Source: Neobacillus endophyticus (lineage in GTDB: Bacteria; Bacillota; Bacilli; Bacillales; Cytobacillaceae). Taken from it: a stretch of DNA of 64,000 bases. Every line of letters begins with the position of its first letter. The stretch's first letter is position 1. Positions 25,016 through 34,670 of the stretch are shown piece by piece. Made by a program: the position numbers and the translations under genes. Location of the stretch: positions 4,980,001 through 5,044,000 of the forward strand of contig NZ_JABRWH010000001.1 in the NCBI RefSeq assembly GCF_013248975.1, in the 5' to 3' direction. The notes below the pieces were generated by a model. It searched no databases. It was given only the letters and a program-made list of their open reading frames with translations, and was not told the origin of the DNA.

Positions 25016-26143
25016 CTAATTCAATAAATTAAAATAAATGGCTTCATATTGTTCCACAATTTGCTCTGCCTTAAATTTATTTCTTACGATTTCTTGTGAA
25101 TGGTTCGAAAATTGCTGATGGAGGGTATGATTACCTAATAGATCAAGTGCCTTTGCCGAGATATCCTCTATGTCCCCTACCTCACAAACAAAACCTGTTT
25201 TGCCATGCTGGATGACCTCAGGTAAACCACCAACATTTGTACCAATACAAGGAACCCCGCAAGCCATAGCTTCCAATGCAACCAGCCCAAAGCTTTCCTT
25301 TTCTGACAATAAAAGCATTAAATCACTGATAGAATAGAGTTCCTCCAAATTCTCCTGTTTGCCAAGGAAAATGACTTGGTCCTCCAACCCAAGCTGCCTC
25401 ACCATTTTACAAACAACTGTCATTTCTGGCCCGTCACCAACAAGCAGCAGTTTAGAAGGCATAATGGCGGCAATTTTTGCAAAGCTTTTTACAACATCAG
25501 GTACCCGTTTTACTGCACGGAAATTTGAAACATGAATAATTACCTTCTCATTTTCCTTTATTTCAAATTCAGAGCGCAAATGCTCAGAATCATTTTTTTG
25601 ATAGATTCTGTCATCAATGAAATTGTAGACTGTTTTAATGGGTTTATCAGGGTTGATTAGTTCGTAGGTTTGGTTAACTAATGCATCAGATACTGCAGTT
25701 ACCGCATCCGATTTTTCAATGCCAAATTTGATTGCATCAGCTAATGAAGGATCATATCCTAAGACCGTGATATCAGTCCCATGAAGCGTTGTAACAATCT
25801 TTATATCCCTATGTGCCATTTGTTTGGCTAAAATAGCACATACTGCGTGCGGGATTGCATAATGCACATGCAGTAAATCCAATTTTTCGCGGTTTACGAC
25901 TTCTGCCATTTTATTTGCTAAAGCAATGTCGTAAGGCGGGTATTGAAAAACACTGTATTGATTTACTTCCACCTGATGATAATAGATATTATGATAAATT
26001 TTATTTAGGCGAAACGGGATACTGGAAGAAATAAAATGAATTTCGTGACCTTTCTCAGCCAGCATTTTCCCCAGCTCTGTCGCCACAACACCGGACCCTC
26101 CTACTGTTGGATAACAGGTAATTCCTATTTTTAGTTTCCTCAT
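25016..26143 (-). CDS. bshA: Bacillithiol glycosyltransferase BshA
   Basis: A 375-residue GT4 enzyme joining UDP-GlcNAc to L-malate, the first step of bacillithiol synthesis. The N-terminal Gly-rich loop [20 protein letters not shown] and the C-terminal donor site [20 protein letters not shown] (E-x7-E) are typical. Its ATGA start overlaps the bshB1 stop by four bases, so the two are translationally coupled, as in B. subtilis ypjGH. Confidence 0.96.
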   Translation of the reverse strand: MRKLKIGITCYPTVGGSGVVATELGKMLAEKGHEIHFISSSIPFRLNKIYHNIYYHQVEVNQYSVFQYPPYDIALANKMAEVVNREKLDLLHVHYAIPHAVCAILAKQMAHRDIKIVTTLHGTDITVLGYDPSLADAIKFGIEKSDAVTAVSDALVNQTYELINPDKPIKTVYNFIDDRIYQKNDSEHLRSEFEIKENEKVIIHVSNFRAVKRVPDVVKSFAKIAAIMPSKLLLVGDGPEMTVVCKMVRQLGLEDQVIFLGKQENLEELYSISDLMLLLSEKESFGLVALEAMACGVPCIGTNVGGLPEVIQHGKTGFVCEVGDIEDISAKALDLLGNHTLHQQFSNHSQEIVRNKFKAEQIVEQYEAIYFNLLN

Positions 26144-26856
26144 TTTGTTTCTCCTATCAAATCTTGTCGCAACAGAATTGGAACCTTAGTTTTAAATCCT
26201 TCTGCGTAGTTTACACCTACAAGTTTCCCGAACATTCTCTCTCTTGCCTCCACTGTTTCAATATAACCATTTACAAGCGGAGTTTCGAAGCTTTCGTTTG
26301 TCTGAACAAATTGACTTTTATAGGCTCTAAGGGCTTCCAGCTTTTTATCCATAAACAATGAAACATCTACAGTAAAATCTGGTGTATGGAAGCCATTAAT
26401 CATATAAAAATACAATCTTTCCACTTTGTGCGGCTCGTTAAAGTCATCCGTTTGAAATTTTTTTATCCCAGCAGAAAAAGCCGCTTCTTCTACTAATTTA
26501 GCGCAATTCCCATGATCTGGATGCCTATCCTCGAAATAAGGTGCAAAAATCACGCGAGGCTTCAAGGCACGGATCACATCTGCAATCTTCTTTATGTATG
26601 CCTCTTCTAAAAATAGCCCTCTATCAGGCAATGATAATGAGGTCCTACAGTGAACCCCTAAAATATCGCTTGCAAGGGCAGCTTCCTCTTTTCTTAACTT
26701 TACATTACCATTAGAAGAAAGTTCAGCATCTGTTAAATCACAGATGCCGATTTTTTTCCCCTCAGAAGATAATTTGGCAATAGTACCTGCCATGCCAATT
26801 TCTACATCATCGGCATGGGCACCAAAAGCCAATATATGTAAATGGTTATTTTCCAT
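26140..26856 (-). CDS. bshB1: Bacillithiol deacetylase BshB1
   Basis: A 238-residue LmbE/PIG-L zinc deacetylase that removes the acetyl group from GlcNAc-malate. The zinc motif is [14 protein letters not shown] (HxDD), with the third ligand in [14 protein letters not shown]. The start [12 protein letters not shown] matches the B. subtilis N-terminus; an ATG four codons upstream has no better site. It overlaps the end of mgsA by 11 bases and bshA by four. Confidence 0.95.
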   Translation of the reverse strand: MENNHLHILAFGAHADDVEIGMAGTIAKLSSEGKKIGICDLTDAELSSNGNVKLRKEEAALASDILGVHCRTSLSLPDRGLFLEEAYIKKIADVIRALKPRVIFAPYFEDRHPDHGNCAKLVEEAAFSAGIKKFQTDDFNEPHKVERLYFYMINGFHTPDFTVDVSLFMDKKLEALRAYKSQFVQTNESFETPLVNGYIETVEARERMFGKLVGVNYAEGFKTKVPILLRQDLIGETK

Positions 26857-27265
26857 TTTCCTCACCATTTTCTTTGATAATATTTCTCCAATCCATTAGG
26901 CCTTTTTCTAATCCTCTGATTAGTAATTCTGCTGACCCCATATTGGTTGCTAAAGGAATGGAGTATACATCACAAAGACGTACCAGTGCTGTCACATCCG
27001 GCTCATGCGGCTGCGCAGTTAATGGATCACGAAAAAAGAATACTGCATCCATCTGATTTTTCGCAATGAGAGCGCCAATTTGTTGATCCCCCCCGAGAGG
27101 ACCTGATTGAAATCTCGTAACAGGCAGCCCGGTTGCTTCATTAATGCGAAGACCTGTAGTACCGGTCGCAAATAAAGAATGCTTAGCAAAAATAGATTGA
27201 TACGCAGTAACGAATTGAATTAAGTCATTTTTCTTTTTATCATGGGCGATTAAGGCAATATTCAT
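26846..27265 (-). CDS. mgsA: Methylglyoxal synthase MgsA
   Basis: A 139-residue enzyme converting dihydroxyacetone phosphate to methylglyoxal. It shows [13 protein letters not shown], the phosphate loop ATGTTGLRI, the catalytic [12 protein letters not shown] (Asp), and [15 protein letters not shown]. Methylglyoxal is toxic and is detoxified through bacillithiol, whose genes follow directly in the same run, a sensible pairing also seen in B. subtilis. Confidence 0.96.
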   Translation of the reverse strand: MNIALIAHDKKKNDLIQFVTAYQSIFAKHSLFATGTTGLRINEATGLPVTRFQSGPLGGDQQIGALIAKNQMDAVFFFRDPLTAQPHEPDVTALVRLCDVYSIPLATNMGSAELLIRGLEKGLMDWRNIIKENGEENGK

Positions 27266-27274
27266 AATACTCTC

Positions 27275-28078
27275 CTAATCTAAAATATTTTCAAGTCCAT
27301 ATACAAACGCGTTATGTTTCATCACTTCTTCTACAGCCACTTTAACACCGGACATGAACGAACTGCGATTATAAGAATCATGACGAATGGTGATCGTTTG
27401 TCCGTCGGAGCCAAACATTACTTGCTGATGGGCAATTAACCCAGGTAATCTTACCGAATGAATTCTCATCCCATCAAAATCTGCTCCTCGCGCCCCCGCA
27501 ATTGTTTCCTTTTCATTTGGATGCCCCTGTTTCTTTGGTTCTCTAACAGCCGCGATCATTTCTGCTGTTTTGACAGATGTCCCGGATGGTGCATCAAGTT
27601 TCCCGTCATGGTGCATTTCGATAATCTCCACATCGTGAAAATATTTAGCAGCCATTTGAGAAAATTTCATCATTAACACAGCACCAATGGCAAAGTTAGG
27701 GGCAATTATACAACCAAGATTTCTTTCATGACAAATTCGTTCCAATTCCTGAAGGTCTTCTTTTGAAAATCCAGTTGTACCTACGACAGGACGAACATCA
27801 TGCTCTAAAGCATTACGGGCATGAAACATTCCGACTTCAGGTGTTGTTAAATCAATTAATACATCTGCCTTTACTTCTTGAAGACATTGAACAATGTCTG
27901 TATATATAGGTACATTGTGAATGGCCTGAAATCCTTGGACATCACTTAACATCATTCCGTTGTATTTATTGTCTATAACCGCCGTCAACTCAAAATGTTC
28001 TGTATTAGTTACCAAGTTCACAGCTTCTGTACCCATACGTCCGCGGGGACCCGCAATAATAATTTTAATCGAATTCAT
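27275..28078 (-). CDS. dapB: 4-hydroxy-tetrahydrodipicolinate reductase DapB
   Basis: A 267-residue reductase of the lysine/diaminopimelate pathway, feeding both wall synthesis and spore dipicolinate. NAD(P) loop AGPRGRMG, substrate motif [20 protein letters not shown] (catalytic His and Lys), and C-terminal [17 protein letters not shown] 28078 follows GGAG by eight bases and gives the B. subtilis length (267); the GTG at 28087 is rejected. It follows ypjD by five bases. Confidence 0.96.
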   Translation of the reverse strand: MNSIKIIIAGPRGRMGTEAVNLVTNTEHFELTAVIDNKYNGMMLSDVQGFQAIHNVPIYTDIVQCLQEVKADVLIDLTTPEVGMFHARNALEHDVRPVVGTTGFSKEDLQELERICHERNLGCIIAPNFAIGAVLMMKFSQMAAKYFHDVEIIEMHHDGKLDAPSGTSVKTAEMIAAVREPKKQGHPNEKETIAGARGADFDGMRIHSVRLPGLIAHQQVMFGSDGQTITIRHDSYNRSSFMSGVKVAVEEVMKHNAFVYGLENILD

Positions 28079-28083
28079 GACTT

Positions 28084-28425
28084 TCACTCCATACTTTCAT
28101 CGTTTATTCTTGTCCAGCGGTTCCTATCCCGCGTATTAAATTTATTCATGACAGCATCATGAGCTTCTTCAAGATCAATATTCAGTGAGTTGGCAAAACA
28201 AATCAAAACAAATAGAAGGTCTCCAAGCTCTTCCTTGATTTCTTTTTCCGTTTCGGTCGCTTTCTTTGGCTTTTCGCCATAATAATGGTTGACTTCCCTT
28301 GCCAATTCTCCAAGTTCTTCTGTTAATCTTGCTAACATTGCCAAAGGACTGAAATATCCTTCCTTAAATTGGCTAATATATTTGTCCACTTCCGCTTGAA
28401 GCTGTTGCATTGATTTCCTTTCCAT
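28084..28425 (-). CDS. ypjD: MazG-like nucleotide pyrophosphohydrolase YpjD
   Basis: A 113-residue all-alpha NTP pyrophosphatase-type protein. The metal-binding EExxE..ExxD arrangement is visible as [20 protein letters not shown] and [16 protein letters not shown]. Nearly identical motifs occur in B. subtilis YpjD (111 residues). Such proteins hydrolyse (non-canonical) nucleoside triphosphates; the substrate here is unknown. GGAGGTGAGG precedes the ATG. It is the first gene of the long minus-strand run through dapB, mgsA, bshB1, bshA, cca and birA. Confidence 0.9.
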   Translation of the reverse strand: MERKSMQQLQAEVDKYISQFKEGYFSPLAMLARLTEELGELAREVNHYYGEKPKKATETEKEIKEELGDLLFVLICFANSLNIDLEEAHDAVMNKFNTRDRNRWTRINDESME

Positions 28426-28637
28426 TTTTACAACCTCACCTCCTATGTTTCTAATACTTGTCCATTCTCCTTTAAAACCAGTACAGTTCTATGTTTTATG
28501 TTAGCTAAAATAGTAGTGATTTACAAATTATTTCGATCAAATTAGACACTTTTATCCTCTTATATTGCTCTCACATTAAATATTCGCTATAATAAAAACC
28601 GCCATTTAAGAGAAAATTAGGAAGAGGAGGAATGTTG

Positions 28638-29507
28638 ATGATCCTTGGTCTAAAAATGAGAAATATTGTGTTCATCCTGATTGGAGCTGCCATTATGGCA
28701 TTCGGACTTGTTAATTTCAACATGCAAAATAAATTGGCTGAGGGTGGATTTACAGGGATTACACTTCTCCTCTATTTCATGTTGCATTGGGACCCTTCCT
28801 ATACAAACTTATTGCTCAATATCCCACTCTTTTTTATTGGATGGAAATTGTTAGGGAGAAATTCATTTTTATATACACTGGTTGGAACATTTGGTGTTTC
28901 ATTGTTTCTTTGGATATTTCAACGTCATCCCATCCAAATGCCTCTCCGCAGTGATTTAACATTAGCAGCTTTATTTGCTGGTGTTTTTACCGGAATTGGG
29001 CTGGGTATTATTTTCCGATCAGGAGGAACAACCGGCGGAGTTGATATTATCGCTCGTTTAGTCCAAAAATACTCCGGCTGGAATATGGGAAAGACGATGT
29101 TCATTTTCGATGCCTGCGTCATTACACTATCTTTAATTACGTATTTAAATTATAAACAAGCTATGTATACCCTTGTTGCTGTTTTTGTAGGGGCCAGAGT
29201 CATTGACTTTATTCAAGAAGGTGCCTATTCAGCCAGAGGTGCGATGATCATCTCTGAGAAAAATGAGCAAATCGCTGAAAAAATCATGGAAGAAATGGAA
29301 CGCGGTGTGACCGCATTGAGAGGTTATGGCTCCTACACGAAAAATGAACGTGATGTTCTTTATTGTGTTGTGGCAAAGAATGAAATCATTCGTTTGAAAA
29401 ATTTAATTACCTCTATTGACCCACATGCCTTTATTTCCATTTCCATTGTCCACGATGTACACGGAGAAGGCTTTACACTTGATGAAAATAAAATGCCAAT
29501 AACATAA
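28638..29507 (+). CDS. ypjC: YitT-family membrane protein YpjC
   Basis: A 289-residue protein with about five membrane segments (YitT_membrane) and a cytoplasmic DUF2179 domain at the C-terminus (GVTALRGYGSYTKNERDVLYCVV ... DVHGEGF). Glycine-rich FRSGGTTGGVDIIARL is typical of the family. Transport or signalling roles are suspected but not known. AGGAGG lies seven bases before ATG 28638; ATG 28632 is too close to it. Divergent from ypjD as in B. subtilis. Confidence 0.88.
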   Translation: MILGLKMRNIVFILIGAAIMAFGLVNFNMQNKLAEGGFTGITLLLYFMLHWDPSYTNLLLNIPLFFIGWKLLGRNSFLYTLVGTFGVSLFLWIFQRHPIQMPLRSDLTLAALFAGVFTGIGLGIIFRSGGTTGGVDIIARLVQKYSGWNMGKTMFIFDACVITLSLITYLNYKQAMYTLVAVFVGARVIDFIQEGAYSARGAMIISEKNEQIAEKIMEEMERGVTALRGYGSYTKNERDVLYCVVAKNEIIRLKNLITSIDPHAFISISIVHDVHGEGFTLDENKMPIT

Positions 29508-29509
29508 TG

Positions 29510-29534
29510 AAGCGGAAGCTCAGTGCTTCCGCTT
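29510..29534. terminator. Terminator between ypjC and the zinc peptidase gene
   Basis: 10-bp perfect stem AAGCGGAAGC / GCTTCCGCTT with a 5-base loop, followed by TT and C on the plus strand, two bases after the ypjC stop and just before the convergent gene's stop. Confidence 0.8.
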
Positions 29535-29541
29535 TTCTATA

Positions 29542-30222
29542 TTAATCATTATTACGATTCATACCTGTATAAATTAGAATCAACCTTAATAATTCTAATA
29601 CAGCTACTGCTGCTGCTGCAATATATGTGAGCGCCGCTGCATTTAACACTTTCCGTGCTTCCCTTTGTTCTTGTCCGGACACCAATCCGAGCGAAACGAC
29701 TTGTTTCATGGCCCTATTGGATGCATTTAATTCCACAGGGAGCGTAATAACCTGGAAAAGGACAGCAGCGGCCATACAGATAATCCCTAATAACAACATT
29801 CCTGTTATATGTGCAAATATGCCAATTAAAATCAAAATCCACGATACATTGGATCCAAAGTTCGCTACAGGCACAAGTGCATGCCGAAAACGAAGAAACG
29901 CATAACCTTGAGAATCCTGGATAGCATGACCGCATTCATGGGCTGCAACAGCTGCTGCAGCAATGGAATGGCCATGATAATTTTCAGGAGATAAGCGGAC
30001 TGTTTTTGAGCGAGGGTCATAGTGATCGCTAAGAAATCCATATCCTTCTTCAACACTAACATTATATAATCCATTTGCATTCAAAATCTCTCTTGCGACT
30101 TCAGCACCCTTAAGATATCTTGTTGATGCAACACGAGAATATCGAGCAAACGTGGTATTTACCTTCATTTGTGCCCATAAAGGGATTAAAGCAATTATAG
30201 CAAAATAGATGAGATAGAACAT
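29542..30222 (-). CDS. YugP-type membrane zinc metallopeptidase
   Basis: A 226-residue membrane protein of the Zn_peptidase_2 (YugP) family. The zinc motif HECGHA (HExxH with Cys at the third position) is in VAAHECGHAIQDSQGYAFLR, near residue 93, with a possible third ligand in LPVELNASNRAMK. One N-terminal membrane helix, two central helices (WILILIGIFAHITGMLLLGI) and one C-terminal helix are visible. The substrate is unknown. It lies upstream of ypjC and downstream of ypjB. AGGAGG precedes the ATG. Confidence 0.88.
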   Translation of the reverse strand: MFYLIYFAIIALIPLWAQMKVNTTFARYSRVASTRYLKGAEVAREILNANGLYNVSVEEGYGFLSDHYDPRSKTVRLSPENYHGHSIAAAAVAAHECGHAIQDSQGYAFLRFRHALVPVANFGSNVSWILILIGIFAHITGMLLLGIICMAAAVLFQVITLPVELNASNRAMKQVVSLGLVSGQEQREARKVLNAAALTYIAAAAVAVLELLRLILIYTGMNRNND

Positions 30223-30281
30223 TTGAAACCTCCTAACCAGCCTATTGTTGACTTACATTTTAGTCAAGCCGATTAGACACG

Positions 30282-31076
30282 TCAATCTTTTAGCTCTCTT
30301 GAACGGTCCTTTTTCATTTCCTTTTCACCGCGATATTTTCTCCAGCCAACATAGGATAAGGTCATAATGATGATACTGCCTGTTGATATAATAACCCACC
30401 AGATCGAAGGGTCGGCTTGATCATCTTCCATATTCGTAAATAAGTTTTTTAAATCTGTATCTAATTTATCCAGCTCCTGCTTGCTTTCAGGGTTATTTAC
30501 TATTTGGGTGCGATATTCATCAATAAAATTTATGCGAGCATCTAATCTCTGTATATTTTCTACTGGTACATCTATTTTCATACTTGGATAAATCACATTA
30601 TACAAAGATAAAAAATGGTTAAAACTTGTATGGAACTCCTCAATATCTCCTTTTGAAGCCGCTTGTTTGGCTTGATGAAACGCATTCATGATCGAATCTT
30701 CCATTTCCAGCCATAAGGGTTGATGGCTGGAGGAAAGTGCGTCGATGACTAGGCGGAATTTCGTTAGTTTATTGATTCTCTCCTCATAGTTCATATTGGT
30801 ACTTACTGTTGCTTCTACAGCCTCATCACGGGAGGTATTGACAATCCTCACCTCATCCAAAGTTAGTGGTTTTTCTGTTCCTGTTATCGTTTTAAACTGA
30901 TCTGAAAAATAATCAAGTAATTTTTTTGCATCGTCATATCTATGAAACTTCACCATTTGGAGGGCTTCATCAGAAATATCGTCCAATTTCTCCATTGGAG
31001 ATGATTGGTCAGCTTGTACAGATATTGGAGAAAGCAACATTATAAAAGCAAATAATAAAAGTAATTTAAGTTTCAA
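30282..31076 (-). CDS. ypjB: Sporulation protein YpjB
   Basis: A 264-residue envelope protein of the YpjB sporulation family: signal peptide (LLLLFAFIMLLSPISVQADQ), an extracytoplasmic helical region, a C-terminal membrane helix (WWVIISTGSIIIMTLSYVGW) and a short basic tail. The start is TTG at 31076, preceded by AAAGGGGGG; no better start exists. The precise function is unknown. It follows ypjA in the same direction as in B. subtilis. Confidence 0.85.
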   Translation of the reverse strand: MKLKLLLLFAFIMLLSPISVQADQSSPMEKLDDISDEALQMVKFHRYDDAKKLLDYFSDQFKTITGTEKPLTLDEVRIVNTSRDEAVEATVSTNMNYEERINKLTKFRLVIDALSSSHQPLWLEMEDSIMNAFHQAKQAASKGDIEEFHTSFNHFLSLYNVIYPSMKIDVPVENIQRLDARINFIDEYRTQIVNNPESKQELDKLDTDLKNLFTNMEDDQADPSIWWVIISTGSIIIMTLSYVGWRKYRGEKEMKKDRSRELKD

Positions 31077-31143
31077 TTCTTGTCCCCCCTTTCATTACTA
31101 GTAAAATGTATGAAAGGGGGGACAAGGTTAGACCATTTGATAC

Positions 31144-31737
31144 CTATTTTATTTCCAATTTAAATCTATTTGGACGGATACAAAAGTAATAAGCTATCCC
31201 GATTGATAATATGGAAAGCCAGAACGTAAAATAGCCAATTTGCAACATATAGCGATTCAACATTTCATATCTAGGCATCATGTTAAAGACATAATCGATG
31301 ATCACATCATGAAGAACCCAAATGGCTGCAATGATTAAATGACGCCATTTCACTCGATAAAATGGAGCATATAATATGCCTTCAACTGCCATGGAAAAAT
31401 GGGATAAAATCAGCATCCATCCTTCCCATTCCAATTCACCTTGTACGAAATAAACAAGAAAATTCATTACCACTGCCCAAATTCCATATTTAAACAACGT
31501 GACAATGGCCATCGCTTCCAATAATGGCCAGTTTTTCCTTAGTAAGAAAGAAATAAGAACAAAAACAAAAAACAAACTTGCCGTGGGGCTATCCGGTACG
31601 AAAGGAAGAAAGATTGCTGGTGTTTCTTTAAGCTGCCAACCATACCAAATATATCCGTAAATGGTTCCTGCAATATTAATAAATAGTAATAGTTTTAGTA
31701 TTGAGCGATTTGCTAAAATCGGATAAATCCAACGCAT
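31144..31737 (-). CDS. ypjA: YpjA, DUF1405 membrane protein
   Basis: A 197-residue protein with about six membrane helices (LLLFINIAGTIYGYIWYG, SLFFVFVLISFLL, AIVTLFKYGIWAVVMNFLVY and others), matching YpjA (DUF1405). Function unknown. ATG 31737 gives the family N-terminus MRWIYPILANRSILKLL; an ATG six codons upstream lacks a ribosome binding site. It follows qcrABC, but a strong terminator lies between them. Confidence 0.82.
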   Translation of the reverse strand: MRWIYPILANRSILKLLLFINIAGTIYGYIWYGWQLKETPAIFLPFVPDSPTASLFFVFVLISFLLRKNWPLLEAMAIVTLFKYGIWAVVMNFLVYFVQGELEWEGWMLILSHFSMAVEGILYAPFYRVKWRHLIIAAIWVLHDVIIDYVFNMMPRYEMLNRYMLQIGYFTFWLSILSIGIAYYFCIRPNRFKLEIK

Positions 31738-31833
31738 AATATTCCCACATTTCATTTAATTTTTATGTATAGATAATGATCTACATTTTCGTTTATGAAG
31801 CAAGCATCCGCGGGCAGGTACGGGATATGAATA

Positions 31834-31863
31834 AAAAAGCTGACGCTCGCCCGTCAGCTTTTT
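31834..31863 (-). terminator. qcrABC terminator
   Basis: 12-bp perfect stem AAAAAGCTGACG / CGTCAGCTTTTT with a 6-base loop, eight bases after the qcrC stop, with T tract on the minus strand. Confidence 0.9.
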
Positions 31864-31871
31864 GTGAATCT

Positions 31872-32648
31872 TTATTTCTTGCCAAGGTTTGAAATAAATT
31901 CGGATAGTGTTTTTAACTGTTGATCAGTACCTTTAAAAACACCAGGAGGCATTTTACCTCCTTTTCCTTTTCTGGCAATCGTAGCAATCTCTTCAGGTTT
32001 TAGACCGGTTCCAATAAGAGACGGAGCTCCTGGACCGCCTTGAAGATTTTCTCCATGGCAAGTTATACAAGTATTTTGTTGTGCAAGCTTATACCCTTCA
32101 CTTGTTTTATCAATTGTTGCTTGGGGTACAATTTTCCCTTGACGTTCAGCTGCAGCCCAGTCGTGCGTCGCGACTGATTGCCAGGTTAAGTAAACAATGG
32201 CACATAACGCCAGCAGCATAAAACCTGTTGCGAGCGGACGCTTGATCGGCCTGCGCTCCGGGCCGCGATCAAGAAAAGGAGCCAACAGCAAGCCGCCAAA
32301 CGAAAGTGCCGGGATGACCATTGTTCCGATCACTTCATAAGGTCCTGAGGCATACGTATATTTAAGTAATTGATACAAGAACAAGAAATACCAGTCAGGT
32401 AATGGAATGTAGCCTGTATCAGTAGGGTCCGCGATTCTTTCGAGCGGAGCCGGATGTGCCACTGTTAAACATAGAAAGCCTACAAGGAATACTGCCCCTA
32501 CCATCCATTCCTTCAAAAGGAAGTTAGGCCAGAATGCTTCTGTTTTTCCAGGGTATTCTGAATAATCTTTTGGAAGTTTCGCTTTCCGGCTCTCTGGCGC
32601 CAGAACTCGTGAGTCTCCAACGAACTTCATCCCTTTACCGCGATGCAT
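31872..32648 (-). CDS. qcrC: Menaquinol:cytochrome c reductase subunit QcrC
   Basis: A 258-residue fusion of subunit IV-like cytochrome b C-terminal part (three membrane helices; PDWYFLFLYQLLKY carries the quinol-site PDWY motif) with a cytochrome c domain (heme site CITCHGENLQGGPG, distal Met in GGKMPPGVF). It takes electrons from the Rieske centre in the bc complex. It matches B. subtilis QcrC throughout. Last gene of qcrABC. Confidence 0.97.
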   Translation of the reverse strand: MHRGKGMKFVGDSRVLAPESRKAKLPKDYSEYPGKTEAFWPNFLLKEWMVGAVFLVGFLCLTVAHPAPLERIADPTDTGYIPLPDWYFLFLYQLLKYTYASGPYEVIGTMVIPALSFGGLLLAPFLDRGPERRPIKRPLATGFMLLALCAIVYLTWQSVATHDWAAAERQGKIVPQATIDKTSEGYKLAQQNTCITCHGENLQGGPGAPSLIGTGLKPEEIATIARKGKGGKMPPGVFKGTDQQLKTLSEFISNLGKK

Positions 32649-32709
32649 CGAGAAATCCCCCTCCTTTTTCTACAATGATTAGAAAACTTGTAAAATGTCT
32701 TCACACCCA

Positions 32710-33384
32710 TCAAAGAGGTCCTGAAATTCCTTGTTTTCGTATCATGATAAAGTGTGCCGCCATTAAAGCGAATAAAACTGCTGGCAAGAAGAAAACATGA
32801 ATGGCAAAAAAGCGGGTTAAAGTCTGTGCGCCTACGATATGTTCATTACCTGCAAGTAAAATTTTAATGTACGATCCAATAAGCGGAGTGGATTCCGCGA
32901 TTTGTAGCCCAACTTTTGTTGCAAATAGCGCTTTCATATCCCAAGGTAATAGATAACCAGTAAAGCCCAACCCCATCATGACGAAGAATATAAGAACTCC
33001 GACAATCCAGTTAAGTTCACGCGGTTTTTTATAGGCACCTTGGAAAAATACGCGCAGAGTATGTAAAAACATCATGACCAGTACTAAACTTGCTCCCCAG
33101 TGATGCATACCACGTACGATTTGACCAAATGCTACTTCATATTGTAAATAATATACTGATTCCCAAGCATTTTTAATATCTGGCACATAATACATCGTTA
33201 AAAACATGCCAGAAAGAATTTGGATAACCGTAACAAAAAAAGTCATTCCGCCAAAGCAATACACAAATGCAGAAAAATGGTGAGCAGGGTTAACGTGCTC
33301 AGGCACTTCGTGGTCTGCGATATCGCGCCACAATGGCGTTATATCCAAACGTTCATCTACCCAATCATATAATTTGCTTAGCAA
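32710..33384 (-). CDS. qcrB: Menaquinol:cytochrome c reductase cytochrome b subunit QcrB
   Basis: A 224-residue cytochrome b6-type subunit with four membrane helices; the bis-His heme ligands lie in MHHWGASLVLVMMFLHTLRVF and FAIHVFFLPAVLFALMAAHF. Sequence is almost the same as B. subtilis QcrB, of equal length. The start is TTG (MLSKLYDWVDE) with GGAGG eight bases upstream. That ribosome binding site comes from a degenerate copy of the gene's own start region. Confidence 0.96.
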   Translation of the reverse strand: MLSKLYDWVDERLDITPLWRDIADHEVPEHVNPAHHFSAFVYCFGGMTFFVTVIQILSGMFLTMYYVPDIKNAWESVYYLQYEVAFGQIVRGMHHWGASLVLVMMFLHTLRVFFQGAYKKPRELNWIVGVLIFFVMMGLGFTGYLLPWDMKALFATKVGLQIAESTPLIGSYIKILLAGNEHIVGAQTLTRFFAIHVFFLPAVLFALMAAHFIMIRKQGISGPL

Positions 33385-33436
33385 TATTTACACCTCCGTC
33401 TACCCAATCGTTTATTTTGGTTAGCAATCTTTACAC
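33357..33436 (-). repeat. Direct duplication of the qcrB start region
   Basis: 33357-33393 and 33400-33436 are 37-base direct repeats with 32 identities. The first spans the true qcrB start and first eight codons plus its upstream GTGTAA; the second spans the qcrA stop (GTGTAA) and reads TTG CTA ACC AAA .. GAT TGG GTA GAC, a ghost of the MLSKLYDWVD coding. The real ribosome binding site GGAGG is immediately after the ghost copy. Confidence 0.85.
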
Positions 33437-33937
33437 ATGCGTCCGTGGTTGTGCTTTTCCTAAATAAATATAACCGTTTTTCACCTGAACCGGAAATAAA
33501 TCCAACGGCTGTGGCGGCGGAGTGCCAGGAATATTTTTTCCATTCTTTTCATATCGTCCAAAATGGCATGGGCAGAAGAATTGATTAGGATGTGCTTTAT
33601 CAGTGTTCCAGTTAACGGTACAACCTAAATGCTTACAAATTGGCGATAAAGCCACAATTTTGTCATTATCATCTTTGTAGATCCAGGCAGTACTTGTAAC
33701 ATCTGACTCATACCAAGCATCCTTTTGCTTAAAGGTAAAGTCTACGCGGGTGGGTTCTTTGGTTAGTTCTGAGGCTTTTTTTGGTGTTTGAATAAATTCT
33801 CCTCCAGTATCTGCCTTTAAAACAGGGTCAACAGCAAATCTGAGCATTGGCATTAACATTCCTGCGGCCATAAATCCGCCGACGCCAGTCAGGGTGTAGC
33901 TCAAAAATTGACGTCTTGTCACATTGTTTTTACCCAT
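33431..33937 (-). CDS. qcrA: Rieske iron-sulfur subunit QcrA
   Basis: A 168-residue Rieske protein: twin-arginine-like start NVTRRQFLSYTLTGVGGF with a membrane anchor, then the [2Fe-2S] binding CKHLGC and CPCHFGRYEKNG loops. It oxidises menaquinol and passes electrons to QcrC. First gene of qcrABC, with GGGGGGATATG-type ribosome binding region. Confidence 0.96.
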   Translation of the reverse strand: MGKNNVTRRQFLSYTLTGVGGFMAAGMLMPMLRFAVDPVLKADTGGEFIQTPKKASELTKEPTRVDFTFKQKDAWYESDVTSTAWIYKDDNDKIVALSPICKHLGCTVNWNTDKAHPNQFFCPCHFGRYEKNGKNIPGTPPPQPLDLFPVQVKNGYIYLGKAQPRTHV

Positions 33938-34075
33938 TCATATCCCCCCTCTATTTTTGAAATAGTCCAACGGACAATTAATTAAACATATAGAAAACTA
34001 GGACATTTTAATGATATATCAATAATTTGGCAAGGTCAATATCATACTATTCCAAAAACATGCAAATGAGTAATT

Positions 34076-34540
34076 TTATTCATTCTCTGCCCATATTTGG
34101 GAAAAGATAGAAAATAATTGTTTGACTTGATTATCTATCATTTCAAATTTCTGAGAGTCACTCATTTGACCAAGAGGCAGGGAGGGCAGCCAAATAAAAG
34201 ATCCTTGCAGACTACCTTCAACATTTCGCCAATTAGAATCGGCAGTTATATAAAAAAGATGTTTAAATTCAGCCATTTTGATTTCTGATTCCCATTCCAA
34301 CAAATCATTTACGAGTCTTTCATTTTGTACACGCGAAAGGTAAGTAAACGGCGGGAATAATAGGATTCTCCCAGTGAATTGCCTTTCCAGATGAGTTGTT
34401 AATAACGTGATAAACTCAGCAGCCTCAGCCGACTGCTTCAGTCCATCCATTGTAGAAATACCATACAAGGGTACAACAGCAGTATCCACATATTCCTTGG
34501 CATTAAGATAAGTTTCAAGATCTTGCGGAATCCATTTCAT
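34076..34540 (-). CDS. ypiF: YpiF, DUF2487 family protein
   Basis: A 154-residue protein of unknown function in the place of YpiF (DUF2487) between ypiB and qcrA. It is soluble and begins MKWIPQDLETYLNAKEYVD; conserved-looking VPLYGISTMDG and LFPPFTYL are visible. ATG 34540 with GGTG seven bases upstream; a GTG at 34549 overlaps that site. Confidence 0.82.
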   Translation of the reverse strand: MKWIPQDLETYLNAKEYVDTAVVPLYGISTMDGLKQSAEAAEFITLLTTHLERQFTGRILLFPPFTYLSRVQNERLVNDLLEWESEIKMAEFKHLFYITADSNWRNVEGSLQGSFIWLPSLPLGQMSDSQKFEMIDNQVKQLFSIFSQIWAENE

Positions 34541-34636
34541 ATATAACACCAGCCTTTTTCATTACTAGCCTAATATTAACATTTTCTCAGAAAATATTGA
34601 AAAATAAAGAAAATACCCCTTAAGATTTTTTTCTAG

Positions 34637-34670
34637 CAAAAAGAAGCTTGCTTATTGCAAACTTCTTTTT
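34637..34670 (-). terminator. Terminator overlapping the ypiB stop
   Basis: Stem AAAAAGAAG-TTGC / GCAA-CTTCTTTTT (one extra base on each side) covers the last ypiB codons and has a T tract on both strands. It separates ypiA-ypiB from ypiF. Confidence 0.75.

Noticed and set aside
33357..33436. A second intact small gene between qcrA and qcrB
   Set aside because: The ghost copy lacks its own clear ribosome binding site and ends after about 20 codons inside qcrB; better explained as a decayed duplication.
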